Shown here piece after piece: positions 1-5,355 of a stretch of DNA of 14,027 nt. A model generated the notes under the pieces. It ran no database searches and was not told where the DNA came from. It saw only the letters and a list, made by a program, of their open reading frames with translations. Origin of the DNA: Candidatus Segatella violae (GTDB taxonomy: Bacteria; Bacteroidota; Bacteroidia; Bacteroidales; Bacteroidaceae); assembly GCA_002440225.1 (NCBI GenBank), contig DJSH01000092.1:1-14027 (forward strand), written 5' to 3'. Numbering within the stretch: position 1 is the stretch's first letter; each line of letters begins with the position of its first letter. Made by a program: the position numbers and the translations under genes.

Positions 1-533
1 AGGTCGCCTGCCTCGTCGAGGATGATGAGCGGGTTCTCGATGCTGCGAAGATAGAAAACGAGGTCTTCATACACATCGCCGTAGGTGCCCTTGCTGTCAA
101 GTCCGAACTCCATGGCTATCTTACGTATCAAGCGGCGCTTGGTCTTCACCTGCGAGCAGTCGATGTAGGCGGCGTTCTTGTGGCTAGCCACGTAATACTT
201 GGCGCTGTAGGTCTTGCCGATGTTGGGCTCGTCGCAAAGGATCATCGAGAGGCTGGAACCTTGCGCCGTGGCTAGCTGCGAGGTCACGATGAGAAAGGTT
301 TCCGTCTTGGCGGTCTTCCAGTCGATCTCGTGGCGTAGGTTCACACCCAGTCGGCGCGCCACCCTTACCCAGTTGGCATCGGCGAGCGTCTTGTCCATCT
401 GTCCCTGCTTGATGAGGGAATAGACGGAGGTGGAAATCCCCAGCACCTTGGCGTGCTTGGAGTCGCTGTCGTAGAGCTTGCGGTTCTCCAGGATGGCAGC
501 GAGTATCTTCTTCTTTTGTTCTGTTGTAATCAT
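1..533 (-). CDS. MuB-like transposition ATPase / target-DNA activator, 3' end cut by window edge
   Basis: The 177 visible residues begin MITTEQKKKILAAILEN. Residues 1-75 look like a small DNA-binding HTH region (AKVLGISTSVYSLIKQGQ at about 28-45). An AAA-type ATPase core follows: a Walker A-like DEPNIGKT at 101-108, with Asp where the first Gly of the motif is usual, and a Walker B NPLIILDEAGDL at 167-178. MuB proteins bind DNA non-specifically with ATP, choose target sites and stimulate the transposase. The start at 533 is 23 bases after the transposase stop on the same strand, the classic A-B gene pair. The C-terminal part lies outside the window. The order HTH then AAA matches MuB; a generic AAA ATPase is less likely given its neighbour. 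Confidence 0.85.
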   Translation of the reverse strand, partial: MITTEQKKKILAAILENRKLYDSDSKHAKVLGISTSVYSLIKQGQMDKTLADANWVRVARRLGVNLRHEIDWKTAKTETFLIVTSQLATAQGSSLSMILCDEPNIGKTYSAKYYVASHKNAAYIDCSQVKTKRRLIRKIAMEFGLDSKGTYGDVYEDLVFYLRSIENPLIILDEAGD

Positions 534-556
534 GTTTTTATGTCGTTTAAAGGTTG

Positions 557-2827
557 TTACATCATGTCCCTCGCTCGCCGGATGATATCCTCTTCCGATT
601 CTTCGTCGGCAAGCAAGGCGGCTATATCGTCGGCTTCTCCCGACGGAAGCGTAGCGACTTCACTCTCACTGCGTCTATCACGTCGTCGAGATAGCCCGGA
701 CCGGTGTAGCGGCGGCGTACCGCTATCGTCATACTCCCGCCCTTTCTGAACTTCATCTGCAGGGCGCACCGTACCGTCTCCGTGCGATACGTCCATAGGC
801 TCATCGGTAGCGTAGGGTGCAGCAGCACCCATCCGTGGTTGCTCCGCGGCTTGTGCTTGCGCATCTGGCGGCTCTGCCGTGAGCTCTTGGATCTCTTTCT
901 TACGTTCTTCTTCATAATCTATAGCGTTTTTATTGTTTTCACTCTTCACTTCCATCGTTCCCACCTTCGGCACCATGATGCTGTCGGTGTATTCGTTGAA
1001 CTCCCTCACCTTCTTCTGCTGGTGGTAGAACTTCCGCTTGTCTTCCTCGGTCTGCTCCGCCATCACTCGGTTGTAGGTCTCCACTCGCTCCACTTGGTCG
1101 ATGTATCTATCGCCTTGAAAAATAAACACATCCTGCGGCTTGCCGTCCTCGTCGGGCAGGTAATAAGCCGTCACCTTGTAGTTGTTCGGTGCAAGCTTCT
1201 CCAATACCTCTGGTTTCGAGAGCCACCAGTCTTCGTAGGCTACCCTCACGGTGGAGTTTCTTCTGACCGAGGTCTCCACCTTCTCGCCGATGTATCTAGC
1301 GAGGGTCACGGCATCGAACGGCTTGAGCTGTGGGTTGATGTTCTCCATCAGCACGTCCCATCGGGTCATGCCCTTGTATTTCTTCTGGTTCGGGTGGAGC
1401 GTGTGGTTCCACTCGTAGTTGTCTCTTCTGTCATCGGCAACGAGCTCCTCAAAGCTGTAGTAATCTTTGTCCTCGTAGGTGTCGTTGGAGGCATCCGATA
1501 TTTTCTTGCTCTCGGCTCTCCACTTCCACTTGCCGTAGAAGCGGCCGATGCCGGTATGGTTGCGGTGGATGATGCGGCGCTTCTTCGCACCGTTCATCGC
1601 CTCGGCGTATTTCTCCTGGGAGTTCAGCGGCGCACAGAAGCGCACGTGGCTGAACACCGTGCCCTCTTGCAGGAGGGTGTACTTGTAGTCGGTCATCAAG
1701 TGGTTCTCCACCTCGATGCCGGCAGGGATGCCCCAGCCGTGCTTGGCTATCAGCCTGAACATATCCCGGAAGCAGTCTCTCACCAAGTACTGGTCCTTGT
1801 CTCTGCTGTAGGAGGCTCCTATCACGCACTGGCTCACCACATCGTAGGCATAGTAGGCTTTCACCCTCAGCTTGGTGTCCTTCAGTTTGCGGGTCAGATC
1901 CACGTCATCCATGGTTATCTGGCTCAGCGAGTACTCGCCTTGATGTCGGTGCATGTGAGGCATCGCCTCGTGCATGTAGCTGCTCCAGCTCAACTGGCTC
2001 TTGTCCCATATCAGTCGGTTCTTCGGCTTGTTGAGGATGTTTCTTATCGTGGAGTCCGACAGGCTCTTTGGGTTGCCGTCCTTGTCGCAGAAGTCCTCGG
2101 GATTGAAGAGCTCACCCGTGTTGATGTCATATACGTCCAACTCGCCACATACGAAGGCATCGTAGAGGTCCTTGACCTGCGAGTTGTACGGCTTGTTAGG
2201 CAACAGCTGCAAGCCCATCACCAGTTTCTCGGTCTTCAGATCCACCTTGCGTGTGTTCTGGTTGCCGAACTTGCCGCTTATCAGCACGCCGTAGCCGCCC
2301 TTCTGGTATTCGTTCACTTTCTTGCGGAAGCGAAGCATCGACTCTGGCAAGGTGTGGTGGTACTCTTCCTTCAGCAGGGCGATGACCTCGGTCATCATGC
2401 TCCAGTCGTATCGGTCGCCCATCAGTTTCTTATAAGTAGAAGCTCTGTCGTAGAGCTTGATGCAGGTGTTGAGCACCGATGCGTTCACCACGTACTCCTG
2501 TATCTTGTCGGGCGTGAGGTCGAGCCCCGTCTTGCGGCGATCGCTGAAGAAGACCCTGGCGTTCTGATCGACCTCGTAGTTGGACACCACCCATCCCCGA
2601 AGCCTTACCTCGGGACCGCCCGGAAACTCTTCCTCCACGGCTTTCTTGTATTTGGTGGGCAGGCTATCTACGGCAATCAGTGCCGTGCAGCCGCTTGCGC
2701 CGCCACCCCTGCGCACCACGTCGATGCGGTTTCTCGCCGCCATCGCCTTGTAGTTCGACTGGCTCATGATGCCGCGATCGAACAGCTCAGGGGCTGATAT
2801 GCAAAGTGTATTACCGTAGTATTCCAT
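557..2827 (-). CDS. MuA-like DDE transposase/integrase (Mu transposase family), 756 aa
   Basis: This is the recombinase that would integrate the phage and replicate it by transposition. Residues 1-250 hold N-terminal DNA-binding subdomains (MSQSNYKAMAARNRIDVVRRG at about 21-41 resembles the MuA end-binding start). The catalytic RNase H-fold core spans about 300-415: first acid in ITMDDVDL (D307/D308), a second acidic cluster GIEVENHL (E372, E374), and a third in SQEKYAEAMNGAKKR (E405/E409). A beta-barrel region follows (about 520-580, ending KPQDVFIFQGDRYI). The tail from about 620 is charged and low in complexity, ending EESEEDIIRRARDMM, comparable in place to the MuA part that contacts MuB. 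At 756 aa it is somewhat longer than MuA (663 aa). The second catalytic residue reads Glu where Asp is classic. It sits 13 bases after the small membrane ORF and 23 bases before MuB. Confidence 0.92.
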   Translation of the reverse strand: MEYYGNTLCISAPELFDRGIMSQSNYKAMAARNRIDVVRRGGGASGCTALIAVDSLPTKYKKAVEEEFPGGPEVRLRGWVVSNYEVDQNARVFFSDRRKTGLDLTPDKIQEYVVNASVLNTCIKLYDRASTYKKLMGDRYDWSMMTEVIALLKEEYHHTLPESMLRFRKKVNEYQKGGYGVLISGKFGNQNTRKVDLKTEKLVMGLQLLPNKPYNSQVKDLYDAFVCGELDVYDINTGELFNPEDFCDKDGNPKSLSDSTIRNILNKPKNRLIWDKSQLSWSSYMHEAMPHMHRHQGEYSLSQITMDDVDLTRKLKDTKLRVKAYYAYDVVSQCVIGASYSRDKDQYLVRDCFRDMFRLIAKHGWGIPAGIEVENHLMTDYKYTLLQEGTVFSHVRFCAPLNSQEKYAEAMNGAKKRRIIHRNHTGIGRFYGKWKWRAESKKISDASNDTYEDKDYYSFEELVADDRRDNYEWNHTLHPNQKKYKGMTRWDVLMENINPQLKPFDAVTLARYIGEKVETSVRRNSTVRVAYEDWWLSKPEVLEKLAPNNYKVTAYYLPDEDGKPQDVFIFQGDRYIDQVERVETYNRVMAEQTEEDKRKFYHQQKKVREFNEYTDSIMVPKVGTMEVKSENNKNAIDYEEERKKEIQELTAEPPDAQAQAAEQPRMGAAAPYATDEPMDVSHGDGTVRPADEVQKGREYDDSGTPPLHRSGLSRRRDRRSESEVATLPSGEADDIAALLADEESEEDIIRRARDMM

Positions 2828-2840
2828 TGTTATTAATCAG

Positions 2841-2963
2841 TTATTCCTCACTTGTAAAATAGTTCCAGTGCTTACCCATGTAGATACCCACTGTGCCACT
2901 CACCGCCATGATAACCATGGACAGAATGAAAATGCCTCCAAAGCTCATCTCGATGCTTGCCAT
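2841..2963 (-). CDS. 40-aa single-pass membrane peptide in the transposase operon
   Basis: A small ORF, MASIEMSFGGIFILSMVIMA onward, ends GKHWNYFTSEE. Residues about 8-29 form one hydrophobic helix (GGIFILSMVIMAVSGTVGIYM), then a short polar tail. The start is set by a strong Shine-Dalgarno, GGAGGC, seven bases before the ATG, which is unusual in this lineage and argues that it is translated. Its stop is 13 bases before the transposase start and its start is 33 bases after the HTH gene stop, so it sits neatly in the early operon. I do not recognise a family. A role at the membrane (for example early exclusion of other phages or host takeover) would be guesswork from position alone. Confidence 0.7.
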   Translation of the reverse strand: MASIEMSFGGIFILSMVIMAVSGTVGIYMGKHWNYFTSEE

Positions 2964-2996
2964 AATCTTTGCCTCCTATGAATTAAATATTAAACA

Positions 2997-3482
2997 CTAA
3001 TTGTTCTCGATTTCTTCGTGCTTCACGATGTTGTAGCGGTCCCATGTCAGCAGCACTCCTCGCTTCATTCGTTCGGCGTAATCGGGAGACTTCATCTTCT
3101 CGGCATCCTCGGCAGACCATATCGCAGCTGCATTTTGCAGCAAGGCAAGCTCCCTTACCTTGATGTTGTCGAAGCTCACCATCGGCACTCCTTTCCACAA
3201 GAGAGTGGCATCGCCTGTGCGCTTATCTACCTCGATCATCGCCCCGTTGGGGAAGTACTGCCTCATGTAGCCGTCGCAGTCGTGAATGGTCTCCACCTCC
3301 TTGCCCACCACCATCATGATGCCGCCCTTCTGGAGGGCATAAGAACGAATGCGCTTGGCCTTGTCGCTCATGCCGTTGGTGGAGTCGAAGCGCAGCGCAT
3401 AGCTGATCATCTGCTCCGTCACGCCGAACGCCTTCTTGATGTCCTGGCGCACCGCCTTGGTTATGTCTATGTACTTTTTCAT
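2997..3482 (-). CDS. Phage early HTH DNA-binding protein, 161 aa
   Basis: The N-terminus (about 6-50: ITKAVRQDIKKAFGVTEQMI then SYALRF) reads as a helix-turn-helix with a compact recognition helix. After it come a small mixed region (VVGKEVETIHDCDGYMRQYF) and a C-terminal part with WDRYNIVKHEEIENN at the end. There is no catalytic motif. It stands first among the convincing minus-strand coding genes, where Mu has ner, so a regulator of the early promoter is a reasonable inference. The start at 3482 is the first ATG of the frame, preceded by AGAAAAG rather than a strong ribosome site. A terminator-like hairpin lies about 40 bases upstream, so expression may need readthrough or a promoter I could not identify. 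Confidence 0.75.
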   Translation of the reverse strand: MKKYIDITKAVRQDIKKAFGVTEQMISYALRFDSTNGMSDKAKRIRSYALQKGGIMMVVGKEVETIHDCDGYMRQYFPNGAMIEVDKRTGDATLLWKGVPMVSFDNIKVRELALLQNAAAIWSAEDAEKMKSPDYAERMKRGVLLTWDRYNIVKHEEIENN

Positions 3483-3521
3483 ACTTTTCTAATATCGTTA
3501 AAATGCCGTTTTAATCATCTC

Positions 3522-3556
3522 AAAAAGTGGTGCCCATAATCGTCATTGCCGCACCA
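3522..3556 (-). terminator. Weak intrinsic terminator-like hairpin before the HTH gene
   Basis: On the minus strand TGGTGC pairs with GCACCA (3556-3551 with 3533-3528) around a 17-base loop and is followed by CTTTTTG. Six pairs and a long loop make it modest. If it works it would end a leader transcript before the HTH gene and separate the structured RNA region from the coding operon. Confidence 0.35.
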
Positions 3557-3579
3557 AGCATGGCCTCTGATCTCCGTTG

Positions 3580-3663
3580 TGGGGCAGGATGGAGTCGAAC
3601 CATCTTTCTTCCTAAGCTTATCATGCAGTTATCACCGTGCGCCCTGCATTCCAGCCTTCCCCA
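3580..3663 (-). ncRNA. tRNA-like fold A: T-arm-like hairpin plus acceptor-like stem
   Basis: On the minus strand GATGG-TTCGACT-CCATC (3604-3588) has the exact geometry and loop sequence of a tRNA T-arm: 5-bp stem, 7-base TTCGACT loop. It is followed directly by a 7-base acceptor-like strand and a discriminator-like A (CTGCCCCA). That strand pairs with TGGGGAAG (3663-3656), with 7 of 8 positions matching and one A-G mismatch. Between them ATGCAG pairs with CTGCAT. The distance from acceptor to T-stem is 51 bases instead of 41, there is no proper D-arm, and the best anticodon-like loop (ATGATAA) has only two stem pairs. It is therefore not a normal tRNA gene. It could be a tRNA-like domain of a larger RNA, a decayed tRNA, or chance. 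Confidence 0.35.
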
Positions 3664-3667
3664 GTGT

Positions 3668-3783
3668 GGCGGTCTTTCCCGCCTGTCATCCCGTCTTTCC
3701 GGGCTGCCATTCCTACGTTTTGAAAGATGCTCGTCTTTCCGAGCCGCCATCCCAGGCTTCAATAGATGCCCGTCTTTCCGAGC
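3668..3783 (-). repeat. Array of four hairpins with constant GAAAGA loop and covarying stems
   Basis: Read on the minus strand, four hairpins share the six-base loop GAAAGA while the stems change together: GCTCG/CGGGC with one G-U pair (3783-3768), GCTCG/CGAGC (3744-3729), CCCG/CGGG (3703-3690), GGCGG/CCGCC (3683-3668). The last three repeats form a degenerate tandem unit of 39-40 bases with the shared flank GGATGGCGGC. The spacing is not a constant multiple of three (21, 40, 39), and the changes preserve pairing rather than protein. This favours an RNA role over coding. All copies lie in the predicted leader of the early phage transcript. Confidence 0.55.
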
Positions 3784-3837
3784 CGCCATCCGAGGTTTTT
3801 TCGCTAAACGCGAAGGTTTTCCAGAGCCCCAATCGGG

Positions 3838-3952
3838 TGGGAAGTCGGGGAGTCGAACCCCGCTCTTGGCTTCATAACTCTTCTTGAGGGTGGCGAAGCG
3901 TTTGCCAGCCGCTCCGCCGAAGTAGTCATGGTGGTAGGAAAGCGACATCCCA
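3838..3952 (-). ncRNA. tRNA-like fold B: T-arm-like hairpin, acceptor-like stem and central hairpin
   Basis: On the minus strand CGGGG-TTCGACT-CCCCG (3862-3846) is a second perfect T-arm shape with the same loop as fold A, followed by ACTTCCCA. That 3' strand pairs with TGGGATGT (3952-3945) at 7 of 8 positions, one T-T mismatch. Between them GGCGGAGCG pairs with CGCTTCGCC (one G-U pair), forming a 9-bp hairpin at 3918-3892. The span is 115 bases, too long for a standard tRNA, and no D-arm or anticodon arm is visible. The same plan as fold A (T-arm next to an 8-position acceptor-like stem with one mismatch) is what makes me list both. A 142-codon ORF starting in the acceptor-like stem overlaps it but has no recognisable protein features. 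Confidence 0.35.
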
Positions 3953-3973
3953 GTGGCTTTCGGTCAGGCCCAT
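3926..3973 (-). CDS. 15-codon leader peptide ending Pro-Pro-stop
   Basis: The peptide reads MGLTESHWDVAFLPP. Its ATG is preceded by TAGGAGGG at an eight-base gap, the strongest ribosome site in the window. It ends with two prolines directly before the stop codon. Consecutive prolines at a stop are known to slow release in other leader peptides. It lies about 165 bases after the predicted early promoter start and overlaps the 5' strand of tRNA-like fold B, so translating it would open that fold. A regulatory leader peptide is the inference; the short length means coding statistics cannot help. Confidence 0.45.
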   Translation of the reverse strand: MGLTESHWDVAFLPP

Positions 3974-4066
3974 AATAAAAACCCTCCTAATCGCTTGTAT
4001 GTTTGCCGTTACCCCTGTGCCGGCATCGCTAGCTTCCCATGGGGGAACATCCCCCTCGGCTCATTA

Positions 4067-4081
4067 CGTCTTTTTAAGACG
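4067..4081. promoter_or_regulatory. Inverted repeat CGTCTT-TTT-AAGACG beside the repressor promoter
   Basis: Perfect 6-bp arms with a three-base spacer lie just upstream of the -33 box of the rightward promoter and inside the early leftward leader. The AAGACG/CGTCTT arms resemble the GTCTT...AAGAC arms of the central palindrome at 4124-4141, so it may be a second operator. A leader hairpin is the alternative. Confidence 0.35.
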
Positions 4082-4086
4082 AAAAG

Positions 4087-4118
4087 TTTGCCCAGCTCGC
4101 GCTTTTTTAGTATCTTTG
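4087..4118 (+). promoter_or_regulatory. Rightward promoter for the repressor
   Basis: TTTG at 4087-4090, a 20-base spacer and TATCTTTG at 4111-4118 match the Bacteroidetes main sigma consensus TTTG-N19/20-TAnnTTTG exactly. The start would be near 4125, giving the repressor a leader of about 85 bases. It excludes the long in-frame extension upstream of 4211 as coding. Confidence 0.75.
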
Positions 4119-4123
4119 GCGCG

Positions 4124-4141
4124 GTCTTTAATATTAAAGAC
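4124..4141. promoter_or_regulatory. 18-bp perfect palindrome covering both predicted start sites
   Basis: GTCTTTAATATTAAAGAC is its own reverse complement. It lies exactly between the two face-to-face -10-like boxes, and both predicted transcription starts fall in it. A dimeric regulator bound here would block both promoters or choose between them. Candidates are the repressor at 4211-4762 and the HTH protein at 2997-3482. Confidence 0.6.
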
Positions 4142-4145
4142 GGTG

Positions 4146-4177
4146 CAAAGATACAATATTTTGTATTAATCACCAAA
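4146..4177 (-). promoter_or_regulatory. Leftward early promoter for the transposition operon
   Basis: On the minus strand TTTG (4177-4174), a 20-base spacer and TATCTTTG (4153-4146) give a second exact consensus promoter facing the repressor promoter. The start would be near 4139. Its two boxes mirror those of the rightward promoter around position 4132. Its spacer holds the inverted repeat ATACAA-TATT-TTGTAT (4151-4166) and its -33 box is part of CCAAA-TAT-TTTGG (4173-4185), both candidate operators. Confidence 0.75.
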
Positions 4178-4211
4178 TATTTTGGCAACTATTTTTCAAT
4201 ATTCTGTATTA
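4154..4211. promoter_or_regulatory. Two direct copies of CAATATTYTGTATTA, candidate repressor operators
   Basis: The 15-base word occurs at 4154-4168 (with T) and 4197-4211 (with C), 43 bases apart, about four helical turns. The first copy overlaps the early promoter spacer and -10-like box. The second runs into the repressor ATG. This placement fits a repressor that shuts the early promoter and limits its own synthesis. Confidence 0.5.
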
Positions 4212-4762
4212 TGAGTACTAAAAATGAAGTATCTGGCCGTTTTATAGCGGCATTCGAACACCTTTTGAAGGTTAATGCAATAGCGGACAAGAAAGATTTT
4301 GCCCTCAAATTAGGCATAAGTCCATCTATGGTTACAGAAATATCAAAAGGTAGAAGTGCCGTTGGAACCACAGCAATACAGAATATTGTAATGCTTTTCA
4401 ATATTTCAGGAGATTGGCTCCTAACAGGCGAGGGTCAGATGCTCAGATCGAGCACCCCTAAGGCTGATGGGGCGACTTCCAGCCCCTCCGAGGCGACCCC
4501 TAAGACAAAGAAAAGTGAAAAAATATCAAGCACTGAAGACACCACCGCCTTCCTCGCCTACATGAGGGAGCAAGCCACCGCCCACACCAAGGCTATCAAA
4601 GAAAAGGACGCTATCATCATGCAGCAGAACCAGCAGATCACCGACCTTAAATGCCAGGTCACACGACTGGAAGGGGAGAACCGCCACCTCATCGACGAGC
4701 TCGACCGCATCAAGATGGAGCACCCTCAGCAGCCTTCCACCCCAAGGAGCCATACCGCCTAA
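4211..4762 (+). CDS. CI-like phage repressor with XRE-type HTH and coiled-coil tail, 183 aa
   Basis: Residues about 10-72 form an XRE-type HTH (FALKLGISPSMVTEISKGRS at 30-49) followed by the tract ISGDWLLTGEGQML (65-78), typical of phage CI-type repressors in this phylum. A Ser/Thr/Pro-rich linker (79-110) leads to a long coiled coil (about 115-170, with IMQQNQQITDLKCQVTRLEG). There is no S24 peptidase domain, so LexA-style self-cleavage is not expected and release from lysogeny must work otherwise. I chose the ATG at 4211, not the in-frame ATG at 3953, because the consensus promoter at 4087-4118 starts transcription downstream of 3953 and the HTH begins directly after 4211. It is read toward the presumed phage end, as repressor c is in Mu. 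Confidence 0.88.
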   Translation: MSTKNEVSGRFIAAFEHLLKVNAIADKKDFALKLGISPSMVTEISKGRSAVGTTAIQNIVMLFNISGDWLLTGEGQMLRSSTPKADGATSSPSEATPKTKKSEKISSTEDTTAFLAYMREQATAHTKAIKEKDAIIMQQNQQITDLKCQVTRLEGENRHLIDELDRIKMEHPQQPSTPRSHTA

Positions 4763-5244
4763 CCCTCCACCGCCCCCATCCCCTCTGGTAGTAGCATCAC
4801 GCCTGGCGGCTGCACCCTCATCACCATGTACCCTCCACGCCCATGACCGCCATCCCCCTCTCCACCCAAAAGTACCCCCTTGGGGAGTCCCCCTCCCCCT
4901 TAGGCAGTCAAAATAGAGGGCAAAACACCACAAAAAGCCCCTATATACTATATATAATAAGGTGTAAAGCCTTAAAACCTTTGCAGCCAAAGGGGTAGTT
5001 TCCTACAAATTAACCCCCAAAAGGGGTATTTATCCCCTTTCAGCTTTTCGTACCCCGATAACCCCAGTTCTGTAACCCCACTTTTTCAAAAATGTAACCC
5101 CAGTTTGTAACCCCACCTGTAACCCCACTCCCCAAAATCGCCCCATTTTCGAGGTGTAATCTAGTCCCAAGCACACCCTCTCGTCACACCCTCTCCAAGC
5201 CCTCTCCATCCAACTTCTCGCACCCTTGTCATCCACCTCACAGA
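4763..5244. other. Non-coding stretch after the repressor, C-rich on the plus strand
   Basis: No convincing gene is present; the open frames on the minus strand are antisense or made of repeats. It holds pyrimidine-rich tracts, an AT block (TATACTATATATAATAA near 4941-4960), an inverted repeat AAAGGGG-TATTTAT-CCCCTTT (5020-5040) that could end transcripts from the repressor, and the TGTAACCCCA repeats described separately. Confidence 0.5.
5057..5127. repeat. Cluster of TGTAACCCCA direct repeats
   Basis: Four exact copies start at 5071, 5093, 5106 and 5118, and a degenerate one (GATAACCCCA) lies at 5057. The spacing is 22, 13 and 12 bases. They lie between the repressor and the presumed phage end, where transposable phages have protein-binding sites. 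The TGTAA core is shared with the repeats at 5918-6033. A binding cluster for transposase or repressor is an inference. Confidence 0.6.
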
Positions 5245-5273
5245 AACGAAAAAGGGGAGCCGTAAAGCTCCCC
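5245..5273 (-). terminator. Intrinsic terminator for the 80-aa phage gene
   Basis: On the minus strand GGGGAGC, a six-base loop and GCTCCCC (5273-5254) are followed by TTTTT (5253-5249). The seven-pair GC-rich stem plus U-tract lies about 80 bases after the stop of the leftward gene at 5356-5598 and faces it, so it closes that single-gene unit. Confidence 0.75.
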
Positions 5274-5355
5274 GAATACCACTATCTGGCACTATCGCCA
5301 GCCATAGCATCATAACATCGTTCTAAAACCCTCAGAATGCCATTCTAAGCCCCTT

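Noticed and set aside
782..2797. 671-codon plus-strand ORF
   Set aside because: It is the antisense shadow of the transposase; its His/Leu/Val-rich composition mirrors transposase codons and it has no domain.
3520..3948. Minus-strand ORF of 142 codons starting MSLSYHHDYFGGAAGKRF
   Set aside because: It overlaps both tRNA-like folds and the hairpin array, its start lies in an acceptor-like stem, and its second half is repeat-derived (AARKDGHLL, AARKDEHLS). The repeat spacing is not kept in frame. The first 40 residues could still be real; I rank RNA structure higher.
3580..3952. Two ordinary tRNA genes, or a tmRNA
   Set aside because: Acceptor-to-T-stem distances are wrong, no D-arm or sound anticodon arm can be drawn, and no tag reading frame ending in Ala-Ala is visible.
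3953..4210. N-terminal extension of the repressor from the ATG at 3953
   Set aside because: The consensus promoter starts transcription at about 4125, the extension is unlike repressor N-termini, and it is full of control sites.
4526..5236. Minus-strand ORFs opposite the repressor tail and through the TGTAACCCCA repeats
   Set aside because: One is antisense to the coiled coil and the other is mostly translated repeat; neither has a ribosome site or recognisable features.
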